Under the pieces are notes generated by a model. The model was given only the letters and a program-made list of their open reading frames with translations. It did no database searches and was not told where the DNA came from. Below are positions 25,441 to 39,100 of a stretch of DNA of 64,000 bases, piece by piece. The first letter of the stretch is position 1. Every line of letters starts with the position of its first letter. The DNA is from Trogon surrucura (Eukaryota; Chordata; Aves; Trogoniformes; Trogonidae), in the NCBI GenBank assembly GCA_020746105.1, contig CM036622.1:44617477-44681476 (forward strand). Direction: 5' to 3'. The translations under genes were made by a program, and so were the position numbers.

Positions 25441-27391
25441 TGAATGCTTATTGATGCCGGTGTGGTCCCCTCCCAGGGGCTGGAGACGCGTGCCGGGGGG
25501 CTCTCCAAAGGTGGTGTGGGGGACCCTCGGGCTGAGGAACATGTGTGTCTCCTGCCAGGTCTTCCATTACATCCTCCCTCGAGGGCACAGGAAGGACTGA
25601 AAGATGAAATGCTCCAGGCTCATCTTTGCAAGATAAATAAATAAGTAGCAGGCAGAGAGCTCTGGGGTATTCTAAGCTGCTGGAGGCCCTCAGGAGGGGG
25701 TGGCAGCTCAGCAAGAAGGCACGGCGGAGGTTGGCACAGTGTGTACAACTCAGTTGCTCCCCACCAAATGCCCCAGGCTGACGAAACATGTTTCTCCAGC
25801 AGCCCCAGGGGCCTGCCCCAGGAGAGCAGCCCAGCAGTCATGCATCCCCCCCCTCCGCTGACACTGCCTTGCTGGGATCACTGGTGTGGGGTAAAGCAAG
25901 GAGCCCCTGGCAGGGGCCAGCCCTTGGCCCAGCAAAACAGCTCCCAGGCCTGCCTGTCTTTTACCCACAAGGACTTGGGGATGCTAAAGATGCATCCCTA
26001 AATCGCCAGCCCTAAAACAGTGGCAGGTTTGGCTAACTCCTGGAGGTCACTCCTCTGCCCTTTCTGTCAGTGGGACCCCCTCAGTAATGGCTGAGAGAGG
26101 CACAGAGATGCTCAGCTGGGTGTTCCCCTTGCTACTCTTGAGGAGAAACAGGAGGGTTTGTGGGGCAGAGCTCTTTACACTAACACCTCCCATGGGACGG
26201 GACAGGGTGGTGGGTCCTGTGCCAGCTGGCTCCCCAGAGTCACGCTTCTGTCCTACCCAGCTGCTGCAGCTTAGCAGGGGGGCTTTAGCTGGTGGGCTGG
26301 AGATCTCCTGCCCAGCAAGGTGCTTTCATAGCTCAGGTGATACTGTCTTGATTTGATAACATGGAAACAGAGGCAGTGAGATAGAGCTTAACTTTATTAA
26401 TTGTCCTTCCCATCTGCATGCCCAAGTAACCCCATTTCAGTACCAGCTCTCCCTTACTGAGATCTCTGTTTAACCCTTTCCTGAAGCACAGACTTAAATT
26501 CTGACCTTTCAGAAAACATTATACGGATCTTAGTTATTGACTAAGGTGTTAATATTCCCCGTTAACATCAGCAAGGGAATATTGTGCAGTTCCTTTATAA
26601 ACAAACGTTCAATAAATAAAAAAAAAAACACATTAAGTACTATTTGGAATATCAGTGCTTTACTTTTAAACAAAACACATTCAAGCAGTAAATCCATAGA
26701 CTTTCTTCATCCAGAATTCCCCTTTTATTACCGTTACACATACTTGACATGCAAGGTTACACCATAATACTTGCACTTGTGTACTTCAGTACACACTTAC
26801 AAACAGAGTACCCTCTGGGTGTCTTTTAGACATAATTTTTCTTTGTAGCTCAAAAAGAGATTTGTAGTGTATCACCTGAATTCCTTAGACTTGGAAAAGA
26901 AAATAATTGTCTTATTTGTTTTCTAAACACTTCAAAACCCTTTCAGCAAGCAGACTGGGGATCTTCACAGCTAGCAATATCTTGCTGTTATGACTTGACC
27001 AGCATCTTCAACTGCAGTGAAACTCATCTGAAGCTCTACTTTTGCACCTACACTCTCCCAAATCATTTGGCCAATTAATTCATGCAGCTAAATTTAATTT
27101 CTAAATTTATAACCTCTCTTCAGGTTGAAGCCTGGCTGTCTCAGCAGTGCAGTGGTGAATGAGGAGTAGACATCTTCACCTGTTTAGGTTTTTGAGCTGG
27201 GTAAACTCTGTTAAAACGTAGAAATTGAAGAGTTTCTTTACTTGGACCCTTCTAGCTGAATTGTCCTGGAAGCCGTGTAGTCAAACACAAATGCAAATTC
27301 ATGTTCATTACTCTCCCTTTCTCTGCATTTCTCATCAAAACCTGAAGTGTGAAGGAGGTAGTTTGATCCTCCATGGGGGAGCAAACAATTT

Positions 27392-27815
27392 TAGAATCAC
27401 AGAATGATGTAGATTGGAAGGGACCTCAGAGGAGATCCATCCCAGTCCCCACTCAGAGAAGATAACTTAAACTTACAAGCCAATTGGAATTCCCCATCTT
27501 CCATCTTGTGTCCATTGTCTCTTGTTGTGCAACACTGAAAGGAGTCCAACTCCTCCTTCCCTATTCTCTCCCACTGGGTAGTTATAGACAGCAGTAGGAG
27601 CCCTGACAGCCGTCCCTCACCAGGCTGAACAAGCCCAACCCTCCCAGCTTCTCCTGCTGCACCTTGTGTACCAACCTCCACCCATCTTGGCGGCCTCCAC
27701 CAGATGTAATTCAGTATTTCAATGTCTATCTTGTACTGGAGAGTCCAAAACTGGACACATTACCCCCACTGTGGCATCACAAAGGGTGAATAAAGAGTTA
27801 CCACTTTCCTCAGTC
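27392..27815 (-). mobile_element. CR1 LINE 3' end, minus strand
   Basis: On the plus strand the element begins with TTAGAATCACAGAATGATG, the reverse complement of the CR1 3' octamer end. The CR1 3' region then runs in reverse (GGAAGGGACCTCAGAGGAG, CAACACTGAAAGGAGTCCA, CAGGCTGAACAAGCCCAACC) into GTCCAAAACTGGACACA and ends around 27,815. No useful open frame remains; the frames seen here are antisense products of the repeat. Confidence 0.9.
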
Positions 27816-28660
27816 TGTTTCTTCCTCAAAAAAATGAAAACGTACCCTAAAAGTAGAAGCCAAAGTAGTTATTGCTCTGGTTTTGGGAATGGGGACATTA
27901 TAAACAAGACATTTTAAAACACCATAACTTCTTCCTTTCCTGTCTCCAGCTGAGGCTTTAAACTAAGCACCTGGGAGCTTCTATCTAGTCACAGACACCT
28001 GCTTGGGAGTCACCTTTTCATGTCCAGTTTCCCCTCCTGACAACTTAGGAGAGGACGCAGTACGAAGGGCAGAGGAGAGCAGCCACTTTTGACTTTCTAT
28101 TCTATACTTTATTTGTCCACAAGACCCAAAGCAAAATTTGTTTAATTTAATTGTCTTGGGAGCAAGGAAGAGGAGACATTTAGCCCAGGTGCTGTGTTCT
28201 GTGTACCTGATTTTAAATCGCTTGCATTAATAACTTTATGATGATAAAGAGCAGTTTACGCAAAGAAGTAATTCAGTCTGCTTTGCTCTCCACTGAAGGG
28301 AATGCATTTCTTTCTCTGCTGAGTGCATCTCACAAACATATGGTCTCTTTTTAAGTGATGCTCACCTGCTTTATTGTCTTTAGCAGAGAAGAACTAAATA
28401 TATAACAGATGCTCAAGTACCTTGAAATTAATGTATTGTGTAAACAGAACTGTCATCACACCCCTTGCAGTCATATTTTTTCACCTGTTGTATACTTGTT
28501 TATCTGTAGCTTGTTTTGACAATGTGTTATATGTTTTTTTAATCGTTCGGAAAACTCCTAGCTTCAGAGCTGGGCTTGTGTCTTATGTCTTCAAAAGTGG
28601 CATTTTTCAGGTCTAGACTATTTAATTACTGATTAAATATCAGATAAATGCATTCCACTG

Positions 28661-28791
28661 TCTCTTTCTTTTTCTTTTTCTTTTTCTTTTTCTTTTTCTT
28701 TTTCTTTTTCTTTTTCTTTTTCTTTTTCTTTTTCTTTTTCTTTCTCTTTCTCTTTCTCTTTTTCTTTTTCTTTTTTTCTTTTTTTTTTTTT
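28661..28791. repeat. (CTTTTT)n hexanucleotide microsatellite, 131-bp pure pyrimidine tract
   Basis: 131 bases on the plus strand contain only C and T. About twelve clean CTTTTT units (28668-28740) are followed by CTTTCT variants and a T-rich tail. The open frames across it (Lys-Glu repeats on the minus strand, poly-Phe on the plus) are artefacts. Long mirror-symmetric polypyrimidine tracts can adopt triplex (H-DNA) structure. Confidence 0.98.
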
Positions 28792-31700
28792 AATTGTGCT
28801 AAACTTAGGCTTGGTAACAGACAGTTTGGCAGACAAAGGTGTCTAACCTACAGAGAGCAGAAGACTTAGTCCTTTTTGGTTTTACTTGGAATGAATCCAA
28901 ATACAGAGCCTGGACCTGAATTTGAATTCCTTGTGTTTCAAAAGCTCTCAGAACAGATTTCAATTTTATAGCATCGCAAAACACAAACCAAAACATACAT
29001 TCTGGCTCCTGACTCAAGTTTGTTTTCCTTTCTCCTCTCCCCATCACTTTCAGCAAATAGGGTTTGGAAGAGGATTTTATCCTCTTTGCTGAGCTAAAGT
29101 TGTGTCATATCAGCAAGTGAGCAAGGTCCTTCACACAGGGGATTCAGAGAGTCTTGCATTCAGTCAATATTCCCTGTTTTATTAAATATCTGATGTTCGT
29201 AACAGAAGAAGAGGAAAGCTCACCCTGGCTTCTAGGGCCATGGCTTTTATGACCCTACTTGTCTCTGTTACACTGGTTTGCATTACAACCCTCTTGCATA
29301 GAGAAGTAAGCACTTGGCCCTTTTGTCCTTCTGTGATTTGCTTTCCAAGGTCTTTACCATCACGAGGATGGCTGTATAAGAACTGGGCCAATCCTCTCCT
29401 CATCATCTGTTCCATGGATTCCTTGTGTTCCCAGCTGTTGGCTGTGCTGCACACAAAGGTGCACTACAGGGCTCACCTGCCCCAGGGCTTCTCTTGTGGA
29501 AATGAAGAGGTGGGGAGATTTGTTTTCTCTCTAGATGTGTAAAACTATGATGGAAATGCTGGGTTCATGACTAGTTTGTTTGGTTTGAAGGTGTGGTTGT
29601 TGCATTATTGAATTCGAGCACAAGCATATGAACATTGACACGGCAAAGCGATGAACTCTTGGGATGTGTTGTGCTGCCAAGGACTTCTGGGACACGTCCT
29701 GTGGGCTGCTGAGCTTCTCTGCAGCTCACACACAGAGCAAGATCTCTGTCTGTTCAGATGCCCAATATAAACTGAAAGAAGACAATAAAGACCTGTTGAT
29801 ATTCAAGGGGGTTTGGCCTCTATCCTCTCTACAGGATGTTCGAAAGCCTCTCTCACCAGGGCAGCCAAGTCAGAAGGCCCAGGTGAGGCAGATCGTTGTG
29901 ATGGTTAAATGGATGGAGAAGAGAAGCTCAGTTCACAGGCAGCGCAGTCTCCTGCACAGCTGCCATACCTGACTTGCTGAGTGACTTTTCTCTCTCTTTG
30001 ATCCACTTTGGCTCCAGATCTCCAGCCCTGTCTTGTTCTCGTGCTGCGAAAGGAGTGACTCCTGCTACCGGGACTGCAAGAGCCACATTGCCCCCACCTC
30101 AGATCCTCACTGTGAGAGCACCTGGGGCTGGGAGGCGTATGCCAGAAGACATCAGGGCCAGGGAGAGCTGTACCTCTGCCTCCTGCTTCATCAGACAATG
30201 ATGAGGAGTTATAAAAAAGATGCAGACAGATGTGCGTGAAGGGTTATCGGCTCTGTAGTTCTGAGGGCGTGAATCTCAGATGGAGATAAGCCAGTGCTCT
30301 CGCTGCAGGACTTCAGTATGTTTCCTGGGCACACAGAGAGGCACACAAGACAGACCTGTCCTGAGCGTTTCCTAATTGTTGTGCAGGGTTACTCCTTACC
30401 CTAGAGTTTGGTTCTCATCAGTCCATATTCATAGGTGCTTGACTTCCTGCAGTCACACAGTGTAGAAAGAGATTAGGGACATAACTTGGGGCCATGGGTT
30501 CTAGCTGACATGTAAGGTCTTAAAAACCTTTTTTATGAATCTAGCCCTGAGAGATGTGTACAGAGTGCATGGTGTTCGTATGAGTTCATTTCTCATGCTG
30601 ACACGTTCCTGATCCACAGCAGGCTAGTGCTCTGCACTAATGCATGCTGGGGTCATTTTTAAGCTCTGCTGCAATTTTTTGAAAGCTGTTCCAAAGCATC
30701 AGTCTGACTAGGATGCTCCTTCCAGGCACTGTGCAGGTGACAGCTGTGTTAGCTGGCCTGCCTCTTCTTCTACACTGTGATCGGGACACACAGGCCTCAG
30801 CACAAGAGGCATTTGTGTGAGCTCCTTCCCTGTTCTGCTCACAGGGGAGAATGAACCTCATCTGCTGCTCCATGCATCCACCAGACTGCTCAGGTCTCAG
30901 AAATGGTGCAAAGGCAGGTCTGCACTCACACACTCACCGAGATAACACTGAAATGTAGCACCTTGCTTGGGGAGGGGGAAGGATGTAACTTTAGCACACC
31001 CATGGTCCAAGTCCCTCGGTTTTAGCTGCTTCCATAGCTGTTTTGAGTAACTGGAAAGACAAAGTGAGCAGAGTCTGGCTTTCGAGGGGAGAGAGGGGTG
31101 TTCCCGCTGTTTTGTGTGTCATTTGCAGGACACATACTTCCTCTTACAACTGGATACTAAACCGTGCTAATCTCATCTCAAAAAGTAATGGCTTCCAGGA
31201 TCAGTCCCTGCAACCTCTGGCAGGAGCTGCAAGGTGTCTGGTGGGCTCGGAGGTGCAGGTCCTGAGCACAGACCCCACAAGAGAGGTTTGTGTGGGAGAA
31301 GGTGCAGATTGTGTCACTGCAGCTCCCTGCTTCAGGGATCCCTGCTCTCAGGTGGGTCTGGGTATCTGCTGAGATCCGTTAGACTGTGGACAAAAAACTT
31401 GAGTTTTAATCTGATGTGAGACAAACAAATCATGGCTTTGATACTGGAAGTTTCTATGTTTAAACTAAAAGGCCTTTTTCATGGATTTATTCGTTTTTAT
31501 TGCTTCAGGAATATCTAGATGTAATGCAATTGCTGTCCAAGTCCTCATGCCTTGAAAAATCTTTGGGAAGAAAATGAGGATAATTCTGTTTGTGTGTGTT
31601 TACTTTATGAAGAAATTATGTAAGAACAACTCTCCTTTGTAAAACCGTTATGCTATACCACTGCAACGGGTAGTTAAGCTTCAATCAATGCCTTTCAGTT

Positions 31701-34700
31701 CTGTAACTTTGAGGCATGCATTAAGGCTGCAGAAACACCCACCTGTTGTGGTGCTGAGTGTCGCTCTCTCTCAACTGCTTCAAGTTGCATCCCTTTTGGG
31801 TTTTTTTGTGCAGCTTCATTCAAGGCAAAATGCTCTGAATTCTTCTCAGTTTTGTGACATCTTGCCACAGGTTTGCAAGCAAGCACAAGTGTAATGTTTC
31901 TTAACTGTAAGAGCAGAACTGTAGAAAATTGTGAGCACGTTATAATCTGGCCGAACACACTTTCAATGTGTTTCTAAACTCAAGTAGCAATGACCTAAGC
32001 TAATTTGACCCTCATTCTCACCTGTAATCTACTGCATTTTTCCAAATGTAAAAATCTGTGGCTATAGCTTAACAATAAATTACGGCCAACATTGCTCAGC
32101 ACAGGTTTGAGTATCAGCAAAACTAAACCTAAATGCAACTCTCTGCTAATCCTGAGGACCTGCAGGTGCTTAAGTGAATTCTGATTCACCAGCCTGAGAA
32201 CAATTTCATGAGCAAGGAGTAATTAAGCCTGCTCTTGCAGCATCAGCAGGGGTTTGGTAGCAGAGCTTGGTCACTGCACTGCACAGCACCCTCTCCTGGG
32301 AGCGTGCACTGCTCCTCTGCTCCCTTCAGATGGAGTGGTGCAATCATCATCGTTTTCTTTGCAAACCTGGAGGCTGATTTTTAACCATAGCATGACGAAT
32401 TTCCAAAATCCATTATGATGCACCTGCAGATGTCAGTATAGCCTAAAAAATATATCCTTAAAAAGAAGGCTCCTAATTAGTGAAAGTTAAGCCATTCACA
32501 CAGAACTGCTGACTTCCTTCAAGTCTTGGGGTTTTTGTAAGGGAAAAGGCTCCTGCAATAAATGTCCATATGTTTCAGCTCACAAAATCAATACCACTGA
32601 AAGGAGACAAGTGGGGCGGAGGCTGGAGAAAGTGGCTCACACAGCACAGTTAGGAAGGTGTTGGGGCTTTCACCTTGGTGCAGCTGTGGCTGTGGCAAGT
32701 GCAGGTTTCACTGCCCTTAAAGGTGAAGGCAGTTGTCCATCAGTGCACCTGGAATTTCTAATGGGAACACATGCTGAAGTAGTGTTTCAGGACATGTTAT
32801 TTGCTTTTAGAACTCATGGCAATCCAGCTCAGCCTGTACTGTTTCGGCACGATACATTTGCAGATAAAATATGGGCATTTGCATCACCTTTGTGTGTTTG
32901 TAGGAGGTTAAAAGTGTGCCTTTGCATTAGAAGCTGGCTCCTTTTCATTTCATATGATTTCTGCCCTGGAGGAGAAGGCAATTACAGAGGTCAGGTTTCC
33001 TACCTCGCTCTGAATTTTCTGAAGAATAATGAAAATGAGATGCTTATTCTTATTTTGTACCTCATGAAGTTAAGCAACTGTGCTTGAGGCCACTGCCTGC
33101 CTTGCGAGCTGATGGCAGTGCATCAGAAGTGCTTTTTTTTACAACCAGCACTTGGACAGATTTCGGATGGACGTGCAGTGACATTGCTAACCACAGCGGT
33201 TGGGGCAGGATGTGGGAAACAGGACTGCAAGGGAGCATGGTGGAGGGCAGAAGAGCGTGATGGTGATGGCCACATGAAAAGGTAGTCAGAGTGGCTGTGA
33301 TCACGTATCTCACAGCAAGGAGGTGGCTGTGACACTGCGGTGTCACAGACGGTCTGCAGAAACAGCAGTCTTGCTTCTGATGGGGAGGAGAGAGCACTTT
33401 GCAGGAGGGTGGCAGAGGCATTTGCTGGGTTTCCCCTGTGGGCTCAGTGGTGGGTCCCCAGGCAAGGCTGAGTTAGCTCTGTAATGTAAAGCTGTATGTA
33501 TTTATATCACAATTTTGCAGCCTACTCAAGGTTACTTTCCCTGAAACTGAGCAGCAGACAAATGTCAAGTAACTTGCTTATAAGAGACTTGGTGCTAAGC
33601 CTGTCAGGAGCCTGGGTTACAGCAAATACCATGGGGATGTAACACAGCAACAAACTGCTCGTGCAAGGAGCTGGGACAATTCAAGTGTGGTGTCTCTGGA
33701 GATTACTCAGAGGAAGAAGAAAAACAGTGTATTTGGCTGAGCCCACACCTGGACAAGAAAGCGTGTATGTGTGTCACTCTTTCCCTCCCCTCCAAAAAAA
33801 CAAGGGGTTTTTTTGGTTGGTTGGTTGGTTTTGTTTAAAGGTTGAGGGTTTGTAAAAATGAGTGTCAGCCAGCGCCCCTGATCCTGCCAGCAGCCCACGG
33901 GTTAGCTCAGGGTCTTTGTGCCCATGCAAATCAGTGCAGGGATGCCTGGTAAGGGTTTGCCTCACGCATAAGATCTGTCCTCTGCCTATCATCTGCTGTT
34001 GGCTAAAGAGGGCCCCATGAAAACATGTGACTAACAAATGCCTGCGTGTCCTATTTATAGATTTTCGTGTCACAGGCCGTGGGCTGAGTTCACCTGAGGC
34101 TTTTGCCAGGGCAGATTTGGCAAGTATGTTGTCAGGGTCTAAAATGATGCCAGGAGATCTCAACACAGGTGCAGACACAGACCAAACAGGCCCACACAAG
34201 CGTAGAATAAGGTGGTGAGGTGAGTCCAGGTGAATAGAACATGGATGTGACTTCTCATCCAGCCGTCTGTAACGGTGCTCACCCATAGGTGTGATGCCTC
34301 AGCAATGGCCAAGGCAAACCTGTTTCTACAGCAACAGTGGTGTGTGGACCAGTGCTCCCAGATGTGAAGGTTGAGCTGGAAACCTGAACTGCACCATCAT
34401 CTGCTCAAGCCTTGCCGAGTTCAATGCCTGTCTGCTGATTAGTTTATCCCCTTAATCTGTGTGGTTTAATCCAATAAACCAGTACATGCAGGAGGCAAAG
34501 ACAGCTGAGGAGTGAAACAAAAGCTATTTATTCTACCCAAAACAGTCACACTGAGCAGTTTAAAGCTGACAACACAACAGTAAACAAGGAGTGTCTTTGG
34601 CTCTGAGAGTTTGTTCTAAACAGAATGGAGCTAATAGAAGTCCCCTAGGACTGGGTTTGGGTTTTTTTCTGTTTTGGCCATCACCTGTTCATGGGACACG

Positions 34701-35304
34701 GAAGAAAGACTTTGTGATTCCTCTTGCTAACCTCTCTTCTGTGATGTTGGAGGATACCAGCCTCTGCTGCTCTCAGGCTGAGTTGAACAGAGAACAAATG
34801 ACTGTAGAAACAAAAATCTGAGTATATCTTGACTTGTTGATCTACTTCAGATCTCGTGGTTTTGCCTATGATTAATATCGAGGTGTTCATCAGACTCAGG
34901 TCATACTGCAAGCCCCAGATGTAGACAGAAAAGCAAATCTTTCACTCTTTCATAGGACTCACTGCATCACTACTTGAACTGCTCTTGTCAAGAGTTTCTG
35001 AGGTTGTGAGAAACTGGAAACCTACAGCATCCTTGTGCCTGTGGCTGCGGGGGCAAAGGAGAGGATGGCAGGGGAGGCTGGAACACCAGTTTCATAACAC
35101 TCTGAAAAGTATAATTTTCCCTCACTAAGCCTCAGTGGAGCAGCCAGAAGAGTGCTGCCACTGCAACAGCTTTTCAGGACCCATCTCAAATTTATCTCTT
35201 AGACTATTTCCTGAGTTGCCCAGTTACCTATGGCTGGCGGCCAGTAGTAAGTGCTGAGAAGAGGAATATGGTGAATCTATATATTGAGAAACCAGATCTA
35301 GTGG
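28792..35304. other. Intergenic DNA
   Basis: No CR1 or gene was recognised. Open frames of 158 codons (32611-33087 plus) and 170 codons (33774-34286 minus) have no recognisable domain or exon-border context. A short GGTT repeat lies near 33,815-33,830. Confidence 0.5.
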
Positions 35305-35388
35305 GAGATGTCCTTGTCATGGCAGGGGAGTTGGAACTAGGTGATCTTTGAGGTCCCTTCCAACCCAAATCATTCTATGATTCTGTAT
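35305..35388 (+). mobile_element. Short CR1 3'-end fragment
   Basis: GAACTAGGTGATCTTTGAGG followed by TCCCTTCCAACCCAAATCAT and TCTATGATTCTGT is the last 80-odd bases of CR1. It is a severely 5'-truncated insertion with a well preserved 3' terminus. Confidence 0.92.
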
Positions 35389-38300
35389 TGTAAGGGCTCA
35401 TTGTTCATAACTGTCACTCCCTGTATTTGAAGTCCTCCTTAATGTCCTCAACAAACTTCAGTTAAAGAACAGCCCCCAAAAATCGTCTTTTCCTGCTAAG
35501 CAACACCATTTGATGAACACAGGCAATTCTTGGAAGTCAGGTTTTGCTGGAATTGCAGCAAATTGATAAGGCAAAAAGGTGCTAAGCCACGGTACGGCCA
35601 CGTGTGCCTGGAAAGGGTTGTGTGTTCCTGAGTGGCCTCAGCCCGGCTGCTCTCTGGCGGCTTGAGTCCTGACTGAACCTCTGGCAGCTTTAGAACCCAC
35701 CACTCTTGCAAGCAAGACTTCAACCAGCAAAGCTGCACGCAAGCGAGAGTGAGAGTCCCAGAGGAGCACTTCCCAGCATGGGAAAAATGTACAAAAGAGA
35801 AATTTCTAACTGGAGTGCTTTCCTCCTATTAGGTTTTCAAATAACAGATGTTTCCCTCTGACATTTCACAAAACCTCCTCTGTGAGGTTTTTTGTTGCTT
35901 TCAAGACATTTTCCAGCTAAAAGAAACTTATAAAACTGCCTACTGTTTAACACCTGTTTAATATCAAGGCAAGTGGAAACTCATGAAGTCTGTGCTAGTG
36001 CTAAATGTCCACTCTCTAAACATGTCATTTCCAGTTTCAACTCCTGCTGTGCTGTGAACCAGGACACAGCAACGTCTTTGATCTCAGATAGGGATGGAGG
36101 GACTGTAAGGATGTGTGCAAATACAGAGACTTGCAGGAGGGTGAATTTGCTGTACTCGGTGGTTTGGTTTTGCCAGTATGTGTCTATAGCAGCAGTCAGT
36201 CAATAAGAAGATTTAGAGGAATTTCATAGTAGGTAATTATGAAATAACCTCACTAATCCTTGTCACTCAAAACCTATTTAGATGTTGAAATATATAGGCT
36301 TAAATACTATGAATGAAGTGGCCTCTTATTTCCTTAATGATTTAAATATGCAGAGCGTTAACTTGAAGGCTTCTGGCACAGCAAGCATGCAACTTTGTGG
36401 GTTATGGCACAGGGAACAGAAAAACACTGTGTTCTCAAAATATGGTACAGGCATAAAAGCAAAATGATGGTGTAATTGCTATAGTCTTCTTCATGCTCCA
36501 CTCATGTTTATTGACCTTTCCAAGCTCCATTTGGCTTTTGCCTTTTTTTCCTTCTTTGTAACAAACTCTTGCCCACCTTGATCACCTTCTATCGCTGCAT
36601 CTTAGGTACTAATTTCTGAGAAAAAAATATGTCAAAGGGACTCTCTAAAACCCCATGTCTCAAGCAAATTGGGTTACACCAACATACTTTCAAAGAGCAC
36701 CAGCATATGGGAGAAGATTAAACTCTTTGCTAAGCAGTAGTGTGAATAGTTCATTATTAGTAGCCCTTTTCTTTGGATATGTTTGATTCCTATTGATATA
36801 CAACCCATCTTCTCCCTCTCACCCAATGTGATCTTCCTTCTTTGAGAGTGTTTTTTGTGTATGTGTAGGCAATTTGCAGTGTTAGATCTTAGGCAATGCA
36901 AAAGTTCACAGGTTTTGTATTGCCCATATGCTGATACTTATCTTTCTTTCATAAACCAGCTAACAGGCAAGAGGATGCTCTGTGGAGGTCTCTCTAGCAA
37001 GACCCTTCCAAAATGCCCAGAAGAGGCAGTGAGAGAGTAGCAAAAGTCTCACCCCGCTCCTACATAAGACTTGTTATGTTGATTTTATTTTCAGATTCAC
37101 CCTGTGTCTTGGTACATCAGGAGACTGAAAAACACAGTCTTAAAATCCAGTTGAGGATTCCAGAGAGCTCCGATCTGCCAGGTATCGGTGGTGCTTTTCT
37201 CCTTGCTGGGAGCCGAAGCACTTGATCTGCTGCATACCCGCTCCCAAGGCACTTAGACAGTTCTCTGACAACCTGCCATGTCTAGAGACAGCAAGGTGAG
37301 CTAAGGATAGCTTAAGACAAACTTCCATTTTCCTTTTCCCTTATTTGGACTTACAGCACTGTCTTAACTTTGTTAATTACTTTCTTTGGCTTGGCCGATT
37401 ACTGTGAGTGACACTCTGCCAGGATGACATTGTAACATTAATCTCTCGGTGAATGACCAATTTAGGGCTTTATGTATTTTCCGAGATGTTCCCAACATCT
37501 GTTAACAATTTGGGCACAAAGGTTCACTTTGTTTTGGCAGTGGGTACAGCCACAATTCCAGTAGTCAATAAACCTGTGATAGAAAGAGAGGAGGCTGGAG
37601 ACTCACCGCCTGCCAACCATTAAGGCTTTTATTCCCTCTGCTGCTGCTTCTTTGCAAGAACCTAAAGCTCAAATTTTTCAGGTGCCGCAGTGTCACTCCC
37701 TGCAGCACTCAGGCTTTAGCCATGTGATACAAGGCCCTTGTCCAGCTCTGCTTTCCCTATGATGGGTATGTGGTTCTCATAGAAAAGAACAATCCAAGGA
37801 AGGGGGTGCAGGGAAGGGTTGCATGACCTGGCACCCAGGAGGAGTATCACTTAGGGCCATGGGTCCTGCCATTTAGGGGGTTCATTGCCCAGAATTTTTC
37901 CTGAAGTAGTCACTGAGAGACAAGGTTTTTCTTTCCAGAGCTGGTTGAAGGAAGGCAGGACGTCTCCAGCACTGTGCTGCTGATAGGAATAGCATCAGTT
38001 GAAGAAGTGGTGCTCGAATGAATCCCTCTATCTTGGGTATCTGTTATTGTTCCCCTGAGCTCTGGTCCGTCCCAAGCCAGCTGTGTGGCTGTGCTCTCCT
38101 GTTAACATGCCTCAATCTCAGAGGAAGAACACTGTGATTACCTAGAGGAGGGATGAGGAGCAAGCAGAGATGCTGGGCTGCGTGGCCTGTGATAGAGGAT
38201 GACCGCTGTCCCTGTGGCCATCACATCATCAGTGCGAGGAGAGCATTCACAGTGTGGGGACCTCTGGTACCTTCTGAGTCAGTCAAGGAGCTGAATGCTG

Positions 38301-38514
38301 AGCTTGTCCATGCTGTAAAACTGGAGGGAAGGGAAGGGTGGTACCAGCAGCACTGGTACTGCCATGAAGTGCTTATCTGGTGGGAAACGGACCTTTCAAA
38401 CAGTAATGTGTTTTCTGTAGAGTCTGAACTGAGCATAGAGCAAATTTCCTAGATCCCACTTCTGAGGAGTAACAGGTGGAGAGGGGGAATGTCAGATTCG
38501 GGTCTTCAGGTCAA
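35389..38514. other. Intergenic DNA
   Basis: Mixed AT-rich sequence in which no gene, RNA or CR1 was recognised. Confidence 0.5.
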
Positions 38515-39100
38515 ATTATACAAGGCTGCAGCTTCAGTTCAGGCCAGCATGGGGGTCCTGGTAGACACCAAGCTGAACATGAGCCAGCAATGTACCCTTG
38601 TGGCAAAGAACGTCAGTGGTGTCCTGGACTGCATTGCCAGCAGATCAAAGGAGGTGGTCATTCCCCTCTACTCAGCACTGGTGGGGTCACACCTGGAGTA
38701 CTGTGTCTAGTTCTGGGCTCCTCAGTATAAATAATACACAGACGTACTGGAGAGAAGTCAATGAAGGGCCATGAATCTGATTAAGGGACTGGAGCATCTC
38801 TGCCATGAGGAAGCTGGGATTGTTCAGCCTGGAGAAGTGAAGGCTTGGAGGGAATCTTTTCAATATATATAAATATTTGAAGGGAGGATACAAAGAGGAC
38901 TTCTTCACTGTGAGGGTGACTGAGTACTGGCACAGGTTGCCCAGGGAAGTGACGGAGTCTCCATTTCTGGACATATTCAAAGTCCATCTGGTCATGGTCC
39001 TGGGCAGACTGCTCTAGGTGTTCCTGCTTGGGCTGGGAGATTGGACCAGCTGACCTCCTGAGGTGTCTTCCAACCTCAACTCTGGTGATTTTGTGATTCT
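38515..39100 (+). mobile_element. CR1 LINE fragment (RT C-terminal region to 3' end)
   Basis: The plus-strand translation around 38550-38708 gives GVLVDTKLNMSQQCTL, then LDCIASRSKEVVIPLYSALV and HLEYCV, which is the thumb region after the CR1 reverse transcriptase. A TAG at 38708 and later frame breaks show decay. The copy continues through CACAGGTTGCCCAGGGAAGT (38932-38951) to a degenerate 3' end near 39,098 (GATTTTGTGATTCTG). Confidence 0.9.

Larger units (their letters stand above)
21246..27391. other. Intergenic DNA
   Basis: No coding gene was recognised. It contains the alternating CA/TG tract at 24.77 kb, the MEF2-like site at 25.24 kb and a moderately GC-rich stretch at 25.45-26.35 kb with overlapping short frames on both strands. 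Confidence 0.5.

Noticed and set aside
28633..28869. Lys-Glu repeat and poly-Phe proteins
   Set aside because: Direct translation of the CTTTTT microsatellite.
32611..33087. 158-codon open frame
   Set aside because: The translation resembles no family I know and has no neighbouring exons; treated as chance.
33774..34286. 170-codon minus-strand frame
   Set aside because: Runs through a GGTT simple repeat at its end and has no recognisable domain.
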